Part shown: one piece after another, positions 32,580 through 43,547 of the stretch | Layout of the letters: each line of letters starts with the position of its first letter | How positions within the stretch are numbered: position 1 is the first letter of the stretch | Assembly: GCF_002105155.1 (NCBI RefSeq) | Contig: NW_019028989.1 | Coordinates: forward strand, 1-64,000 | Direction of reading: 5' to 3' | DNA length: 64,000 bases | DNA from: Lobosporangium transversale | Taxonomy: Eukaryota > Mortierellomycota > Mortierellomycetes > Mortierellales > Mortierellaceae | Program-made: the position numbers and the translations under genes | The notes under the pieces: model-generated | What the model saw: the letters and a program-made list of their open reading frames with translations, nothing else | Database searches by the model: none | What the model was told of the DNA's origin: nothing

Positions 32580-34141
32580 ATGTCATGGATGTTCATCTTG
32601 TCAAGTGTCGCTATAGGCGGCATTCTTTTTGTAAGTTTCGATGAATGCATGAAACAACGACTTGCTAGAATGGCAAACTATGCGAATGCAAGGACGTATG
32701 GATGTTGGAAGTACATGCTAGTTTTTTTTTTTTTTTTTTTTTTTTTTTCATCTGTTGTTTTGTTTTCATCTGTTTTTTTTGTCAGAATAAAAGACTTATT
32801 ATTTTTTTTATTCAATTGGAATCGCAATAGGCTTTCTCGATACTTTATTTGATGAGCCCTAACCCACGTACTGCAACCGAATCTGAAAAGTGCTATCAAG
32901 ACTACGATCATCTCTCTGCATTAATGAAAGAAGAAGAAGATTATCAACGGAAAGTCAAAGAAAGATCAGCAGCATCAGCGTCAATATCAACAACTGTCAA
33001 GAAGTCAAAAATGAAAATTGCTGGAGGTGCTACACGGTCTGAAAAGTACAGGACCTCATTGCCTCGATTGACACGTACGGACGAAGGAACTGCGACAAAA
33101 ACCCTTTCACTCGTCGTACCTGCCTACAATGAAACAGAACGTTTACCCATCATGATGAAAGAAACTCTCCATTTCTTGAACGCGCGAGCTCAAAAGGATC
33201 TCTCGTTTACATTTGAAATCTTAATTGTCGATGATGGATCTCAGGATCAGACCGTAAAAGCTGCACTTGAAATAGCGCAACAGGAACAGAATAAGGACAT
33301 TCGGGTGTTGAGTTTTGAGAAGAACCGAGGCAAAGGAGGGGCTGTCATTCAGGTAAACGGAGAGAATCCATACTCTTTTATTTAGGCTCCTCTGTACTTT
33401 TTTTTTTTTTTTTTTTTTGACAGTGATCCGATTGGAAAAGTAATAAGCATTTAGGATAGCTAGGATCCTCTAATGACCACTATTTTTTCATATTGTAGGG
33501 TATGCAATACACACGTGGAGAATACATTTTGATGGTAGATGCAGATGGCGCAACTCGATTTTCAGACTTGGAGAAGCTGGAAGCTAAATTGAAGGAAGTC
33601 GAGCGTAATGGACTCGGTATCGCTGTGGGATCCAGAGCCCATTTGGTCCAAACAGACGCTGTTGTTAAGGTATATCTCTCTCCTCCCTTTTGTCCTTAAT
33701 GAATCACTATTGTCATATTATTGAGCCGTCCAGCCAATCTTTGAGAGGGTATTAAGCATCCTTCATCCTTTTTAACATTATTAGCGTTCGTTTATCCGCA
33801 ACTTTTTGATGCACTCATTTCACAAAGTCGTTTATGTGCTCGGTATTCGTGGAATTGATGACACACAGTGTGGATTCAAATTGTTTACACGCAAGGCAGC
33901 GAACGCGATTTTTCGAAACATGCACGTGGAGGGTTGGATCTTTGATATTGAAGTTTTAATGATTGCGCAATACCTTCGAATTCCAATCGTGGAGGTCCCC
34001 GTTGCTTGGCAGGAAATTGATGGATCCAAGGTCTCACTCATGCGCGACTCTATTCAGATGGCAGTGGATCTCTTGATTATCCGGATGAGCTACATTCTAG
34101 GCGTCTGGGCTGTGAAACCCCTGTCCCCCACCAAAGATTAG
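32580..34141 (+). CDS. ALG5: Dolichyl-phosphate beta-glucosyltransferase
   Basis: ALG5 transfers glucose from UDP-glucose to dolichyl phosphate on the ER membrane, feeding the final steps of N-glycan precursor assembly. Four exons (32580-32630, 32831-33352, 33499-33669, 33785-34141) are all phase 0 and give 366 aa, close to the usual length. An N-terminal membrane anchor ([13 protein letters not shown], then AFSILYLM) spans the first junction. It is followed by a family-2 glycosyltransferase fold: [12 protein letters not shown] (about 112), [10 protein letters not shown] (about 150), [21 protein letters not shown] (DXD at 205-207), [17 protein letters not shown] and [10 protein letters not shown]. 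Introns 1 and 2 each carry a long T-run. It ends 410 bp from the convergent PDHB gene. Confidence 0.95.
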
Positions 34142-34551
34142 AGGTCTATACCCACATCAGTACCAACAGCAGAATCCAATTGAGATTGAAATATAAGAGG
34201 CTGTGTCAGGAACATGGCTCTATTCATTCTTCCATAGTACATTTTCAGCCACAAGAGCAAAACGACATGTCAGTGGATCATTTGAGAGTGAAGCTGTCGG
34301 TCAAAATAGCCCGGCAAGTTCAAAAAAAAAAAAAAAAAAAAAAAAGTGCAATACAAAATTAAACAAATATGAATAACTAAAGTTGTTGGTTAATGATGAA
34401 TCTATGGAGAAGTTTTAATGAGAACAAGGAAAAAAAATGTCAAGGTGAAAAGAAAAATGGGCAACCCCTATACTGCCACGGCTATTATATAACACCAACT
34501 ACTACTCAATAATGCTGCTTCTTGATGCTTTGCTATGAATCATCTTTTGAT

Positions 34552-35130
34552 TCAAGCGCCGATCTTTTTGCTAAGTTGACGCTTGACAACACGAGCAATG
34601 ACATCAGTGTCAGGGAATGCAAAGGCCTCCAAGTTCTGGGCGTATGGGGTTGGAACATCTGCACCGGTGACGCGAACAACAGGAGCATCCAAGTGGTCAA
34701 AAGCTTCGCTTTCCATGATCTGAGCACAGATTTCTGATCCAACACCATATTGAGGCCAACCGCCCTCGACAGTAACCAGACGGTTGGTCTTCTTGACTGA
34801 CTTGATAATGGTGTCAATGTCAAGTGGGCGAATGGAACGTAAATTGATCACTTCAGCCTTGCAGACGCCTTCCTTCTCCAAGGCATGAGCTGCCTCAAGT
34901 GCGAATCCAACTGCACGAGAGTGTGCAACAATAGTAATGTCGGATCCCTCCTTCTCAATCTTGGCCTTGCCAATCTCTAACACAAAGTCATTGGACAAAG
35001 CAGCCTCGGACATGGGGAATGATACACCATACATGAGTTCGTTTTCCAAGACTACAACGGGGTTAGGGTCACGAATAGCAGCCTACAAGTTAAGAGTAAG
35101 ATTTATCATTTAGTATATATTTAAAAAATG

Positions 35131-35161
<31 letters not shown>

Positions 35162-36383
35162 AAAAAGAGAAAAAGTTCATCTGATTGAAGATATATTCAC
35201 CTTCAACAAACCCTTGGCATCCTCCGAGTTCCAGGGCGAGACGACCTTGAGACCAGGGACAGATCCGTACCAGGCAGCAAAGCACTGTGAATGCTGAGCA
35301 GCAACGCCAGCAGCAGCACCGTTGGGGCCACGGAAGGTGATAGGACAAGTAACATTACCAGCAGACATGTAATGGGTCTTGGCAGCAGAGTTGACAATCT
35401 GATCAATAGCCTGCATAGCAAAGTTCCAAGTCATGAATTCGCAAACGGGTTTCAATCCAGCAAATGCAGATCCGACAGCGAGACCACAGAATCCGGACTC
35501 TGTGATAGGGGTGTCAACGACACGCTTAGGCCCAAACTTGTCCAACAGACCTTTTGAGACCTAACAAGCGGAACAGTCATTGGCATGGTTAAAGAAGGTT
35601 ATTTAGGAAACATGAATCGAAGGAGTTAAAATTGATGATCTGCGTTTGTACAGCTGACTGTTGCACAACTTTGAAATCTTTTGGGGTATTTTTTTTTTTT
35701 GCCCGCACTTTTTGCAGGATTCCATTTGGACGTTTGTTTAATTCACTGTTCAGTTATAATCCAGCTCATTCCGCCGAGAATAATAATAATAATAATAATA
35801 AAAAGTTGTATCTCTCCTTCATTTGCAAAATTATCATTTCACCGCTTTCTTTATAAATTGACTTTTTTTTTTTTTTTTTTTTTTTTACCTTGTATGCTCC
35901 GTTGTATTGACCGACTTCCTCTCCCATCAGGTAGACCCTCTCATCCGCAATCATCTCTTCTTCCAAAGCAGAGTTCAGAGCATCACGGACAGTCATCTAT
36001 GAACCAGATACATATAATAACAATGACAAAAGAATAAAGGGTTAGCTTATTTTCAATCATCTTTAGATCTTTAAATACTAGATATTGATGATATATATTT
36101 TTTTATCATGAACCAATGATCATTCTATCCAAGTGGTTGTCAGTCATTGACTCCAGTTCCAAACGCGCCCTTTTTTTTTTTTTTTTTTTTTTTTTTGTAA
36201 ATAAATAAAAATAATAATAAAAGGCAAAAGCGAAGATGGTTCATATTCTATTGCAGGGTTGACGTGTTAATTGCGTTTTTTGAGTTGGAGTAGCACACAG
36301 AAAGGGACTATATAAAACCTGATAAGTAAGCTAAGTCGGGTTTGCTATGCTGTATCCTTGACGTCAAGTTGAATAATGAAAAA

Positions 36384-36417
<34 letters not shown>

Positions 36418-36790
36418 GTATTATCGTCCAGAGTCCAACTATTTCCTCACGCTCAATCTCTCTAGCTATCTCTCTCCTTTTCCACGTCTTTTCTCAATGG
36501 TGTGTGTTGTTTGTATTCGAGTTGATACGTGTGAAGTTCATGTGTAGTATGAATCCAGCCTTGATCCATGCCATGTGATGTATGCCTTTTCATATATAGA
36601 AATATATATATATATGAAGGATAAAAAGAAGAAAGGAGAAAGGTCCCTATAATTGTACCTCTACACCACCCTTGGAGTTGTAGGAACGCTTTGCGAGGAG
36701 AGCATTGGCAACAACTGGGTTGGAGCGGAGTAATGCCTGACGGACAGTGGGGATGGAGACCACAGCAGCTTTCTTGAGCATAGAGGACAT
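34552..36790 (-). CDS. PDB1: Pyruvate dehydrogenase E1 component subunit beta
   Basis: This is the beta subunit of the thiamine-diphosphate enzyme that decarboxylates pyruvate in the mitochondrial matrix. Four exons (36659-36790, 35889-35996, 35201-35560, 34552-35082), all phase 0, give 376 aa. Residues 1 to about 38 are a mitochondrial presequence rich in Arg/Ala/Ser ([20 protein letters not shown]). Family motifs are [26 protein letters not shown] (the cofactor-contacting Glu), [19 protein letters not shown] and the C-terminal [16 protein letters not shown] and [17 protein letters not shown]. Intron 1 (662 bp) is the longest and contains two long T-runs on the plus strand. Intron 2 begins with the donor immediately followed by about 25 A. 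Confidence 0.97.
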
Positions 36791-37420
36791 GATTGGTTGA
36801 ATGTATGAATGGAATGAAAGAAGGAATGAAAGAAGGAGAAAGAGTGGAGAGGAGTATGAAAGGAAGACTGTGCTGAATGTGGGTGATGCGTGAGAAAGGA
36901 AGGAAGGGAAAAACAAAAAAAAGAATTTGATTGAGGTTCTACACAAGTAAGCTGATAAGGAATCCTTGTCGGTCTTCTGTCTCACCTTTTTTTTTTGTGT
37001 TCCCATGTCAATGGAAAAAGGCATACTTAAGCCCTCGGGTATCTTCGCTATCAAAGCTTTCCTTTTTCTACTCGGGTGCATTAGGAAACCATCCAATGTT
37101 ACCATCCCATCGGTGAGAAAGACAACGGAGGATCAATAGAATATATTGTTCGGGTTCATAACGTTGCACGGAAACCATAAAAAAAAAGGATCTCCTCTTC
37201 CATTCTCATCCTTCTTCTCTTTCTCCTCCGTTATTCTTCTTGCTGATCTTTAAACATTAAAGCTAATTCTTCATGTTTACTCCATATTTCCATCATCCTC
37301 CATTCTGTGCATCCTCTACATCGACTATTTGTAGGAGTATAATATGAAAAATGATTATAAAAAAGGGTTTATCAGCTTTTGTTATTTGCTTGCTCCACAT
37401 GGACAATGCGAAGCGGAAAA

Positions 37421-37453
<33 letters not shown>

Positions 37454-38002
37454 GTTAAACCATAATCACAGACTGCCCGCCATTTTTTATTTCTTTTTTA
37501 ATGAGCACAACACGTTATTAATAAAGCACGATTGGCTGTTGTATCTATTGAAAATAACCTCCACGATAACACCCGTATTCCCAATGGGAGATTTGTTTGG
37601 ACATGAACCGTTATATGTCTGTACAATAACTTTTTCTCCTTTTGCTCCGCATGCAAAGAAAAAAAAAAAAAAAAAAAACGCGTCGACTAGAATGTATGAA
37701 TCTTTTACTAGGCTTTCCTTAAATTGTAGTACAACTTGTCCAAAACCACCTGAGCATCTCCACATATACTACATAGCTTTAATTGCACCTTTATAATGAA
37801 TTTATAAGCGCCATCACTGCACAGTCATTAAAATCAATTTGACAAACCTTCGACTTTTTATCTTTTTTTATTTATTTATTTTTTCCTTTTTTTTCTAATT
37901 TTAATACGTGATATAAAAAATAAGTGTACAATACAATGAGGCAGGATGAAATGAAGGATGGAGACAAGCTATGCTAAATCGTCTTTTATCCCCTTCTGTT
38001 GT
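36791..38002. other. Upstream of PDB1 and downstream of NSA2; no gene
   Basis: The first 120 bp are CT-rich in the PDB1 sense, a leader. Homopolymer runs lie at about 37422-37451 (T) and 37660-37678 (A). A 150-codon plus-strand frame at 37344-37796 is built across these runs and looks non-coding. Confidence 0.5.
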
Positions 38003-39348
38003 TTAGACTAGGAGAAGTGCGTTCACACAGCCATCCAACTCTGGGTTATTGGTGATCTGAGCATATTTACCCCAGACAACCTTGCCTCCTGTTGTGACCA
38101 ACCCTAATTCTGATACGTTGACTTCAATGACTGTACCCTTAGTCAGAACGCCCAACTGAGTGTATAGAGGGCTCTGAGGGTTCTTCTTGACACCAATGAT
38201 AGGCAAGCAGAATGTCGCCTTGAGTTCTGGGTGAGTGACATGAGCCTTCTTATAACGAAGAGCTGAAGGACGGATGAAGCGTTCATACTTTGGAGGTTTA
38301 CGAGTAAAGCCATCACCAACAAAGGTAGCCTTTGTGACCATTCGCTTCCATGACTTGCCCTTGGTCTTTCCAGAACGAAGAACCTTGAACATCTCATCCT
38401 CAGCAATACCACGGACCTTTGGCAAAGGTACATTCCATTTACCAGCCTTCTCCTTACGCTTTTGCTTGATCATATTGCTTAGTACCTTGGCACGTTGCTG
38501 ACCTTCACGATCCAACAGATAACCAGGAACAGCTCCTTCAGGAACAGCTTCTGTATCCTTCTGCTTGGCATTCTTTTCTTCGTGCTGCTTAATACTATTT
38601 TTTTTTTTTTAGTTTGTTGAAAAATGGAATAGTCAGCATTGTTATTATTGTTATTTTCTTTCCTGACGCTCCTGACAATTACCGCAGTAATATATTGCCG
38701 AGAACATTTTTACAAATATTTTTGCTTGTTTGTACGTACGTCTTCTTCATCTGAATCTTTTCTGAATGCCTCTTCTTGTTATACATCTTGGCTCTTAGAC
38801 CTGTAACCTTTTGTGCAAACTGAGAGTTCTTGTGGGCCTCACGAGCCTCTCTTTTACGCCTATATTATAGAAAAATAAGCAAATAAATAACTGTATATAT
38901 TAGTATATGTAACGTTCAGACATTTTATGTGTTGCAAAAAAAAAAAAAAAAAAAAAAAAGTAAAAGTATACAAAATATAAAATAAGAGTCTTACTTGCGC
39001 TCAGCATAATCAAGCCTGCGACCATGTCGCTTAATCGACTCTTCGATATATTCGTTCTGAGGCTATTGATGTTAAAACCGAGATGGAAAAAAAAAACAAT
39101 GAGGACAGGAATTAGTCCTTTAGCCTTTCTTTCCGAGACTTTAACGATGAGATATCCGTTGCTGATGTTCTTGTCATCAACTTGACCAGTAAAGTTGATA
39201 ACAGAGATACAGAGATATCCTTCAATATGCATGGACGATCTCAGGAAATAAAGGTCGAATGAAAATGCTTTCTAATGTAATGCATGTAGTCTTCTTTTTC
39301 TTCATTTTTCTTAGCATTATAAAATCGGGAATCCATATGCTTTACCAT
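38003..39348 (-). CDS. NSA2: Ribosome biogenesis protein NSA2
   Basis: NSA2 is a nucleolar pre-60S assembly factor needed for 27S pre-rRNA processing. Four exons (39346-39348, 38995-39062, 38740-38859, 38003-38594) give 260 aa, exactly the usual length. The first coding exon is the ATG alone, with donor GTAAAG immediately after it. Exon 2 continues [20 protein letters not shown] as in other NSA2 proteins, so the unusual junction is well supported. Later motifs are [71 protein letters not shown] and the eS8-like C-terminus ending [14 protein letters not shown]. It is divergent with the P5C dehydrogenase gene, 275 bp apart. Confidence 0.97.
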
Positions 39349-39623
39349 AGTTGACTGATGTGTGGTGAGGAGACGAAAGGAGGAATGAAGACTTGATGCA
39401 AGCTCTCTTACAAATGCCCTAACAAGGAAAAAAAAAAAAAAAAAAGAGTAAGTGGCTTCTTGAGCAAAACACCTGTCATGTGATATGAGCGCACGTGCCA
39501 GTACTAATTAGTAAATTATTAAAAAATATACATATAAATACTTCCTACTTGACGACGTTCTTTTTTTTTTTCTTCTCGTTCTTTAACTCTTCAACTTCAC
39601 ATTTATACCAATAATAATCGATC
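39349..39623. promoter_or_regulatory. Shared promoter of NSA2 and the P5C dehydrogenase gene
   Basis: This is a 275-bp divergent intergenic region. It contains an A-run (about 39428-39445), a palindromic GCACGTGC (CACGTG at 39492-39497) of the kind bound by bHLH factors, and a TATA-like AT-rich stretch (39518-39540). A T-rich, CT-rich leader lies in front of the P5CDH start. No binding is shown. Confidence 0.55.
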
Positions 39624-42469
39624 ATGTCCGTCCCTACTGCCAACTTGGCCACTTTCAAGATCCCCGCTGTCACCAATGAGCCCATGGTAAATGGAATGGA
39701 ATGAACTATATGAATAGCTTTTTTTAAAAAAATTATGTGTGCAACCGCAAATTGTTACTCTCCCACGCTAATTCCTTCCATCACATTATTTCTTTCCCAT
39801 ATTAGAAAACCTACTCTTCTGGCTCTGCTGAGCGCGCTGGTCTTGAAGCTGCATTGAAGGAACTCCGTGGTCAGGTTCCCCTTGACATTCCTTGCATTGT
39901 CAATGGAGAAGAGGTATGGAATATTCATGAGAACTACACGAATTGAAATTGACGAAGAGTTTGAACTTTCTTGTAATGGTTGGTTGTTTTGTCCTTCCCC
40001 CTTTTTTTTTCCTTTATAAAATAGGTCCGCACCGGAATCATTGAAAAGCAGGTCATGCCCCATGAGCACAAGACCATCGTCTGCAACTATCACAACGCTG
40101 ACGAGGTCCTTGTTACCAAGGCTATCGATGGTGCTTTGGCTGCCAAGCAGGACTGGGAGAACACTCCCTTTAATGATCGCGCTGCCATCTTCTTGAAGGC
40201 GGCTGATCTTATTTCTACCAAGTATAGGTAATCTTCAACCTCTTTTTTTATTTAAAACATTTTTTTATTCTGTTTTTACGGCGTCTATTGTCAGATAGAC
40301 ATTCCACAAATGTTTTTTAAAAGAGGAAAACAGGGGGTCAATGGTAGGGGGTGATAGGAGTGAATGATTTGATGGTGAATTCTTCATAGCATTTAGTGCG
40401 CTTTGTCAGCATGGTATGGGTCATCACTTTCACAATTTTGTGTTCTGATTACTGAGCCCTTTGCGTGTGGGAAAAAAAAAAAAGTCTCTTGCCCTAAACT
40501 TTGCACTAATGATCAGGAACACAAAAAAAAAAAGGTGGCCCCAAGAGAATTGCCCTTTTGTCTTTGGCTTCAAAACATTTATTTCCTTTGGATTTCTTGT
40601 TTTAGTCCAACCCCTCCACCACACCATTTTCTCGAAGACATAAAAAAAGAATGCAACTTTTACTGGTAGTCATCGATTCCTATTTGAAGAGACAATAGAT
40701 AGAGATGGATCTCTCTCGTTCTTTTCGTTTTTTGCTTCATAATGACAGTGAATGATGAGCTGAAGAGCTGTCACTGAGTTCTCATCAGATCACCTTGGAG
40801 CTATTCGGTCGGCCGCCCAAAAATCGTTCAATGAAGCTCAGTAGTGCCTTTTTTTATGTGTATGTGTTTCGTTGGGTTCCTTTTTCTCTTTGAACACATT
40901 TTGGCCGTTTATGCCAATGACGCCACTTTGAAATTCCGATTTTCATATCCCGTCGTCTATAGCCTATGACCCATACCCCGACCCCAAACATCGACTACTA
41001 TTACTATCTTTGTCTTTCTGGCTTTTGTCCACAGCCTTTTAGCTACTAGTGACCTATACTCTTACTTTTACTCACTTTTCTGTGATAACACTATTTGCTA
41101 TAAGATATACTTCACTATACTTATATTTTTCCTAACTTTAATTTCCTTTTTTGTGTTTCGCTCACGTGTGCGTGTGATGAATAAATAATATAGATACAAG
41201 ATCATGGCTGCCACCATGTTGGGTCAGGGTAAGAACGCTTGGCAGGCAGAGATTGACTCTGCTGCCGAGACATGCGACTTCTTGCGCTTTGGTGTAAAGT
41301 ATGCTGAGGAGCTCTATACTGTCCAGCCTCCCCAGAACTCCAATGGTACCTGGAACCGCACAGAGTACCGTCCTTTGGAGGGCTTCGTCTTCGCTGTTTC
41401 GCCCTTCAACTTCACTGCTATCGGTGCCAACTTGGTGGGTGCCCCCGTCTTGATGGGCAACGTCTGCGTCTGGAAGCCTGCCCCTGCTGCTACCTACGCT
41501 TCATACATTGTCTACCAGATCATGCGTGAGGCAGGTCTTCCCGCTGGTGTCATCCAGTTCATCCCCGGTCCCGCTCCCGAAGTCGTCGGCCAGGTCTTGA
41601 AGCACCCCGACTTTGCTGCTTTGCACTTCACCGGTTCCACTCATGTCTTCCGCAAGCTCTGGAAGGACATTGGCAACAATATTGAGAACTACAAATCCTA
41701 CCCCCGTATCGTTGGTGAGACTGGAGGTAAGAACTTCCACATGGTCCACAAGACAGGCAACGTCAAGTCGGTTGTTCACAACACCATCCGCTCTGCCTTT
41801 GAGTACCAGGGCCAGAAGTGCTCTGCATGCTCCCGTGCCTACTTCCCTGACAACCTCTGGCCCGAGATCAAGGCTGGTCTTATTGAGGCTCACAAGCGCC
41901 TTCAGGTGGGCAGTGTTGAGGACTTTAAGAACTTTATGGGCCCTGTCATCAACCAGCAGTCGTTCGACAAGATCAAGGGTTACATCGATTGGGCTAAGAG
42001 TGATGCCGAGTCTGAGATCATTGCCGGCGGTTCCTACGATGACTCTGTTGGCTACTTTGTCCAGCCCACTATCATTGTTACTACCAACCCCAAGTCTCGC
42101 ACCATGATGGAGGAGATCTTTGGACCTATTGTTACGATCTATGTGTATAAGGCTGATGAGTACGAGAGCACTTTGGACTTGGTTGCTAATTCTTCTGCCT
42201 ATGCTTTGACTGGAGCTTTGTTCTCTCAGGATCGCTATGCTACCATCTTGGGAGCCAACAAGCTCCGCCATGCTGCTGGTAACTTTTACATCAATGACAA
42301 GTGCACAGGAGCTGTTGTTGGTCAGCAACCTTTCGGAGGTGGACGTGCTTCAGGCACGAACGATAAGGCAGGATCTGCCTCTATCTTGTCCCGCTTTGTC
42401 TCCCCACGCTCCATCAAGGAGTCCTTTGTGGACTTGGACGACTTTGTCTATCCTTCCAACTTGGCTTAA
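39624..42469 (+). CDS. PUT2: Delta-1-pyrroline-5-carboxylate dehydrogenase
   Basis: This NAD-dependent enzyme oxidises P5C/glutamate semialdehyde to glutamate, the second step of proline breakdown in mitochondria. Four exons (39624-39686, 39806-39913, 40025-40227, 41194-42469) give 549 aa, the normal length. It belongs to the aldehyde dehydrogenase superfamily, with GFVFAVSPFNFTAIGANL, the Rossmann-associated WKPAPAA, the catalytic Glu in VGETGGKN (about 299), the nucleophilic Cys region GQKCSACSR (about 333-336), EEIFGPIVTIYVY and INDKCTGAVVGQQPFGG. The N-terminus (MSVPTANLATFKIP) is a weak targeting sequence. Intron 3 is 966 bp, unusually long for this window. Codons are strongly C-ending in exon 4, suggesting high expression. 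Confidence 0.96.
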
Positions 42470-43547
42470 AGGAATTCAATTATTATTATTTTTTTTTGTA
42501 AAAAAAACATTTTGCATGTAACAAATTACACTCCCACTCACCCATTCAATAGTTTAAAGTTTTTTTTTTTTTTTTTTTTTTTTTTCTTTTGATAATAAAA
42601 TCAAACCATCAAGAAAAAGGCTTTGACCCATTGTTTACGTTGCTTGATAAAATCAAAAACAAGGTACATGTACATGTACATTTAGTCTAAGCTGTGTTAC
42701 TGGAGATGCTTTGTGCACTTTGTGCGTACAAAAGAGCTGTGCGTGTGTCTGTGTCTGTGTCCATGTTTTGGATGTGTCAGATCACACAATCAAGCTCTGT
42801 CTTTTTTTTTTTTTTGTTTTAGCTTCGTACTACCTAAAAAAAAAAGATGATGTTAAAAGAACACATGGGTGGATGCTGTGTCAATGTTTGGTGGAAAAAG
42901 GTAGAAAAAAAAAGACAAAAAAGGTACTGTATATCGATAAATATATACATTCGTCCATTGTCAAACTATTATGAAACGTATATAACTTGCTTATTGTTTC
43001 AAATGTTCTACATACCATAAAGGAGCTTTTTTATTTTATTGTTTTTCTTTGTCCGTTTTGTTTGAGATAGTTTCTCCAAGTATTTTTCAAGATTGATTTT
43101 TCAAAGCAAAGCAAAAAAAAAAAAAAAAAAAAAAAGAAGAGACTGAGCTTATTTTCGACTTTTTATTTATTACTATTATATAGATGTATTATTAATATGT
43201 AGTATGGCTATTATTATTACTATTAGTATTTCTAATTAAAGGTATGGTATTATGGCTATTATTGGTAAGAAGCTATACTATGGAAAGAATAGAGAAAAGC
43301 AAAGCAAAAGCAAAAAGAAAGAAAGAAAGAAAGAAAAGGGCAAGCAAAATATGTACAACATATTAAGAGAGCAAAGAAAAGGAGGGCGAAAAAAAAAAAA
43401 AAAAAAAAAAAGAGAGAGAGAGACAGAGAGGAAGTAGAAAAGTGGAGCAATATACACCAATAATTAAAAAAGAGGCTATGATACAAAAAGAACGATGTAA
43501 AAGCAAGATAAAACGAAGATAAAGTTTTTTTTTTTTTTTTTTTTTTT
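42470..43547. other. Convergent intergenic region with homopolymers
   Basis: No gene. A T-run (about 42560-42585), A-runs (about 43112-43135, 43389-43411) and a palindromic GTACAT triplet repeat (42664-42681) are present. A GAAA-type microsatellite lies at about 43300-43345. The 3' ends of the P5CDH and zinc-finger genes face each other here. Confidence 0.6.

Noticed and set aside
41501-42328. 275-codon antisense open frame
   Set aside because: It lies wholly opposite P5C dehydrogenase exon 4, whose C-ending codon use creates long reverse frames; no domain is recognisable.
43259-43486. Phe/Ser-rich minus-strand frames here and at 46251-46791
   Set aside because: Products of GAAA repeats and A-runs read in reverse; no gene context.
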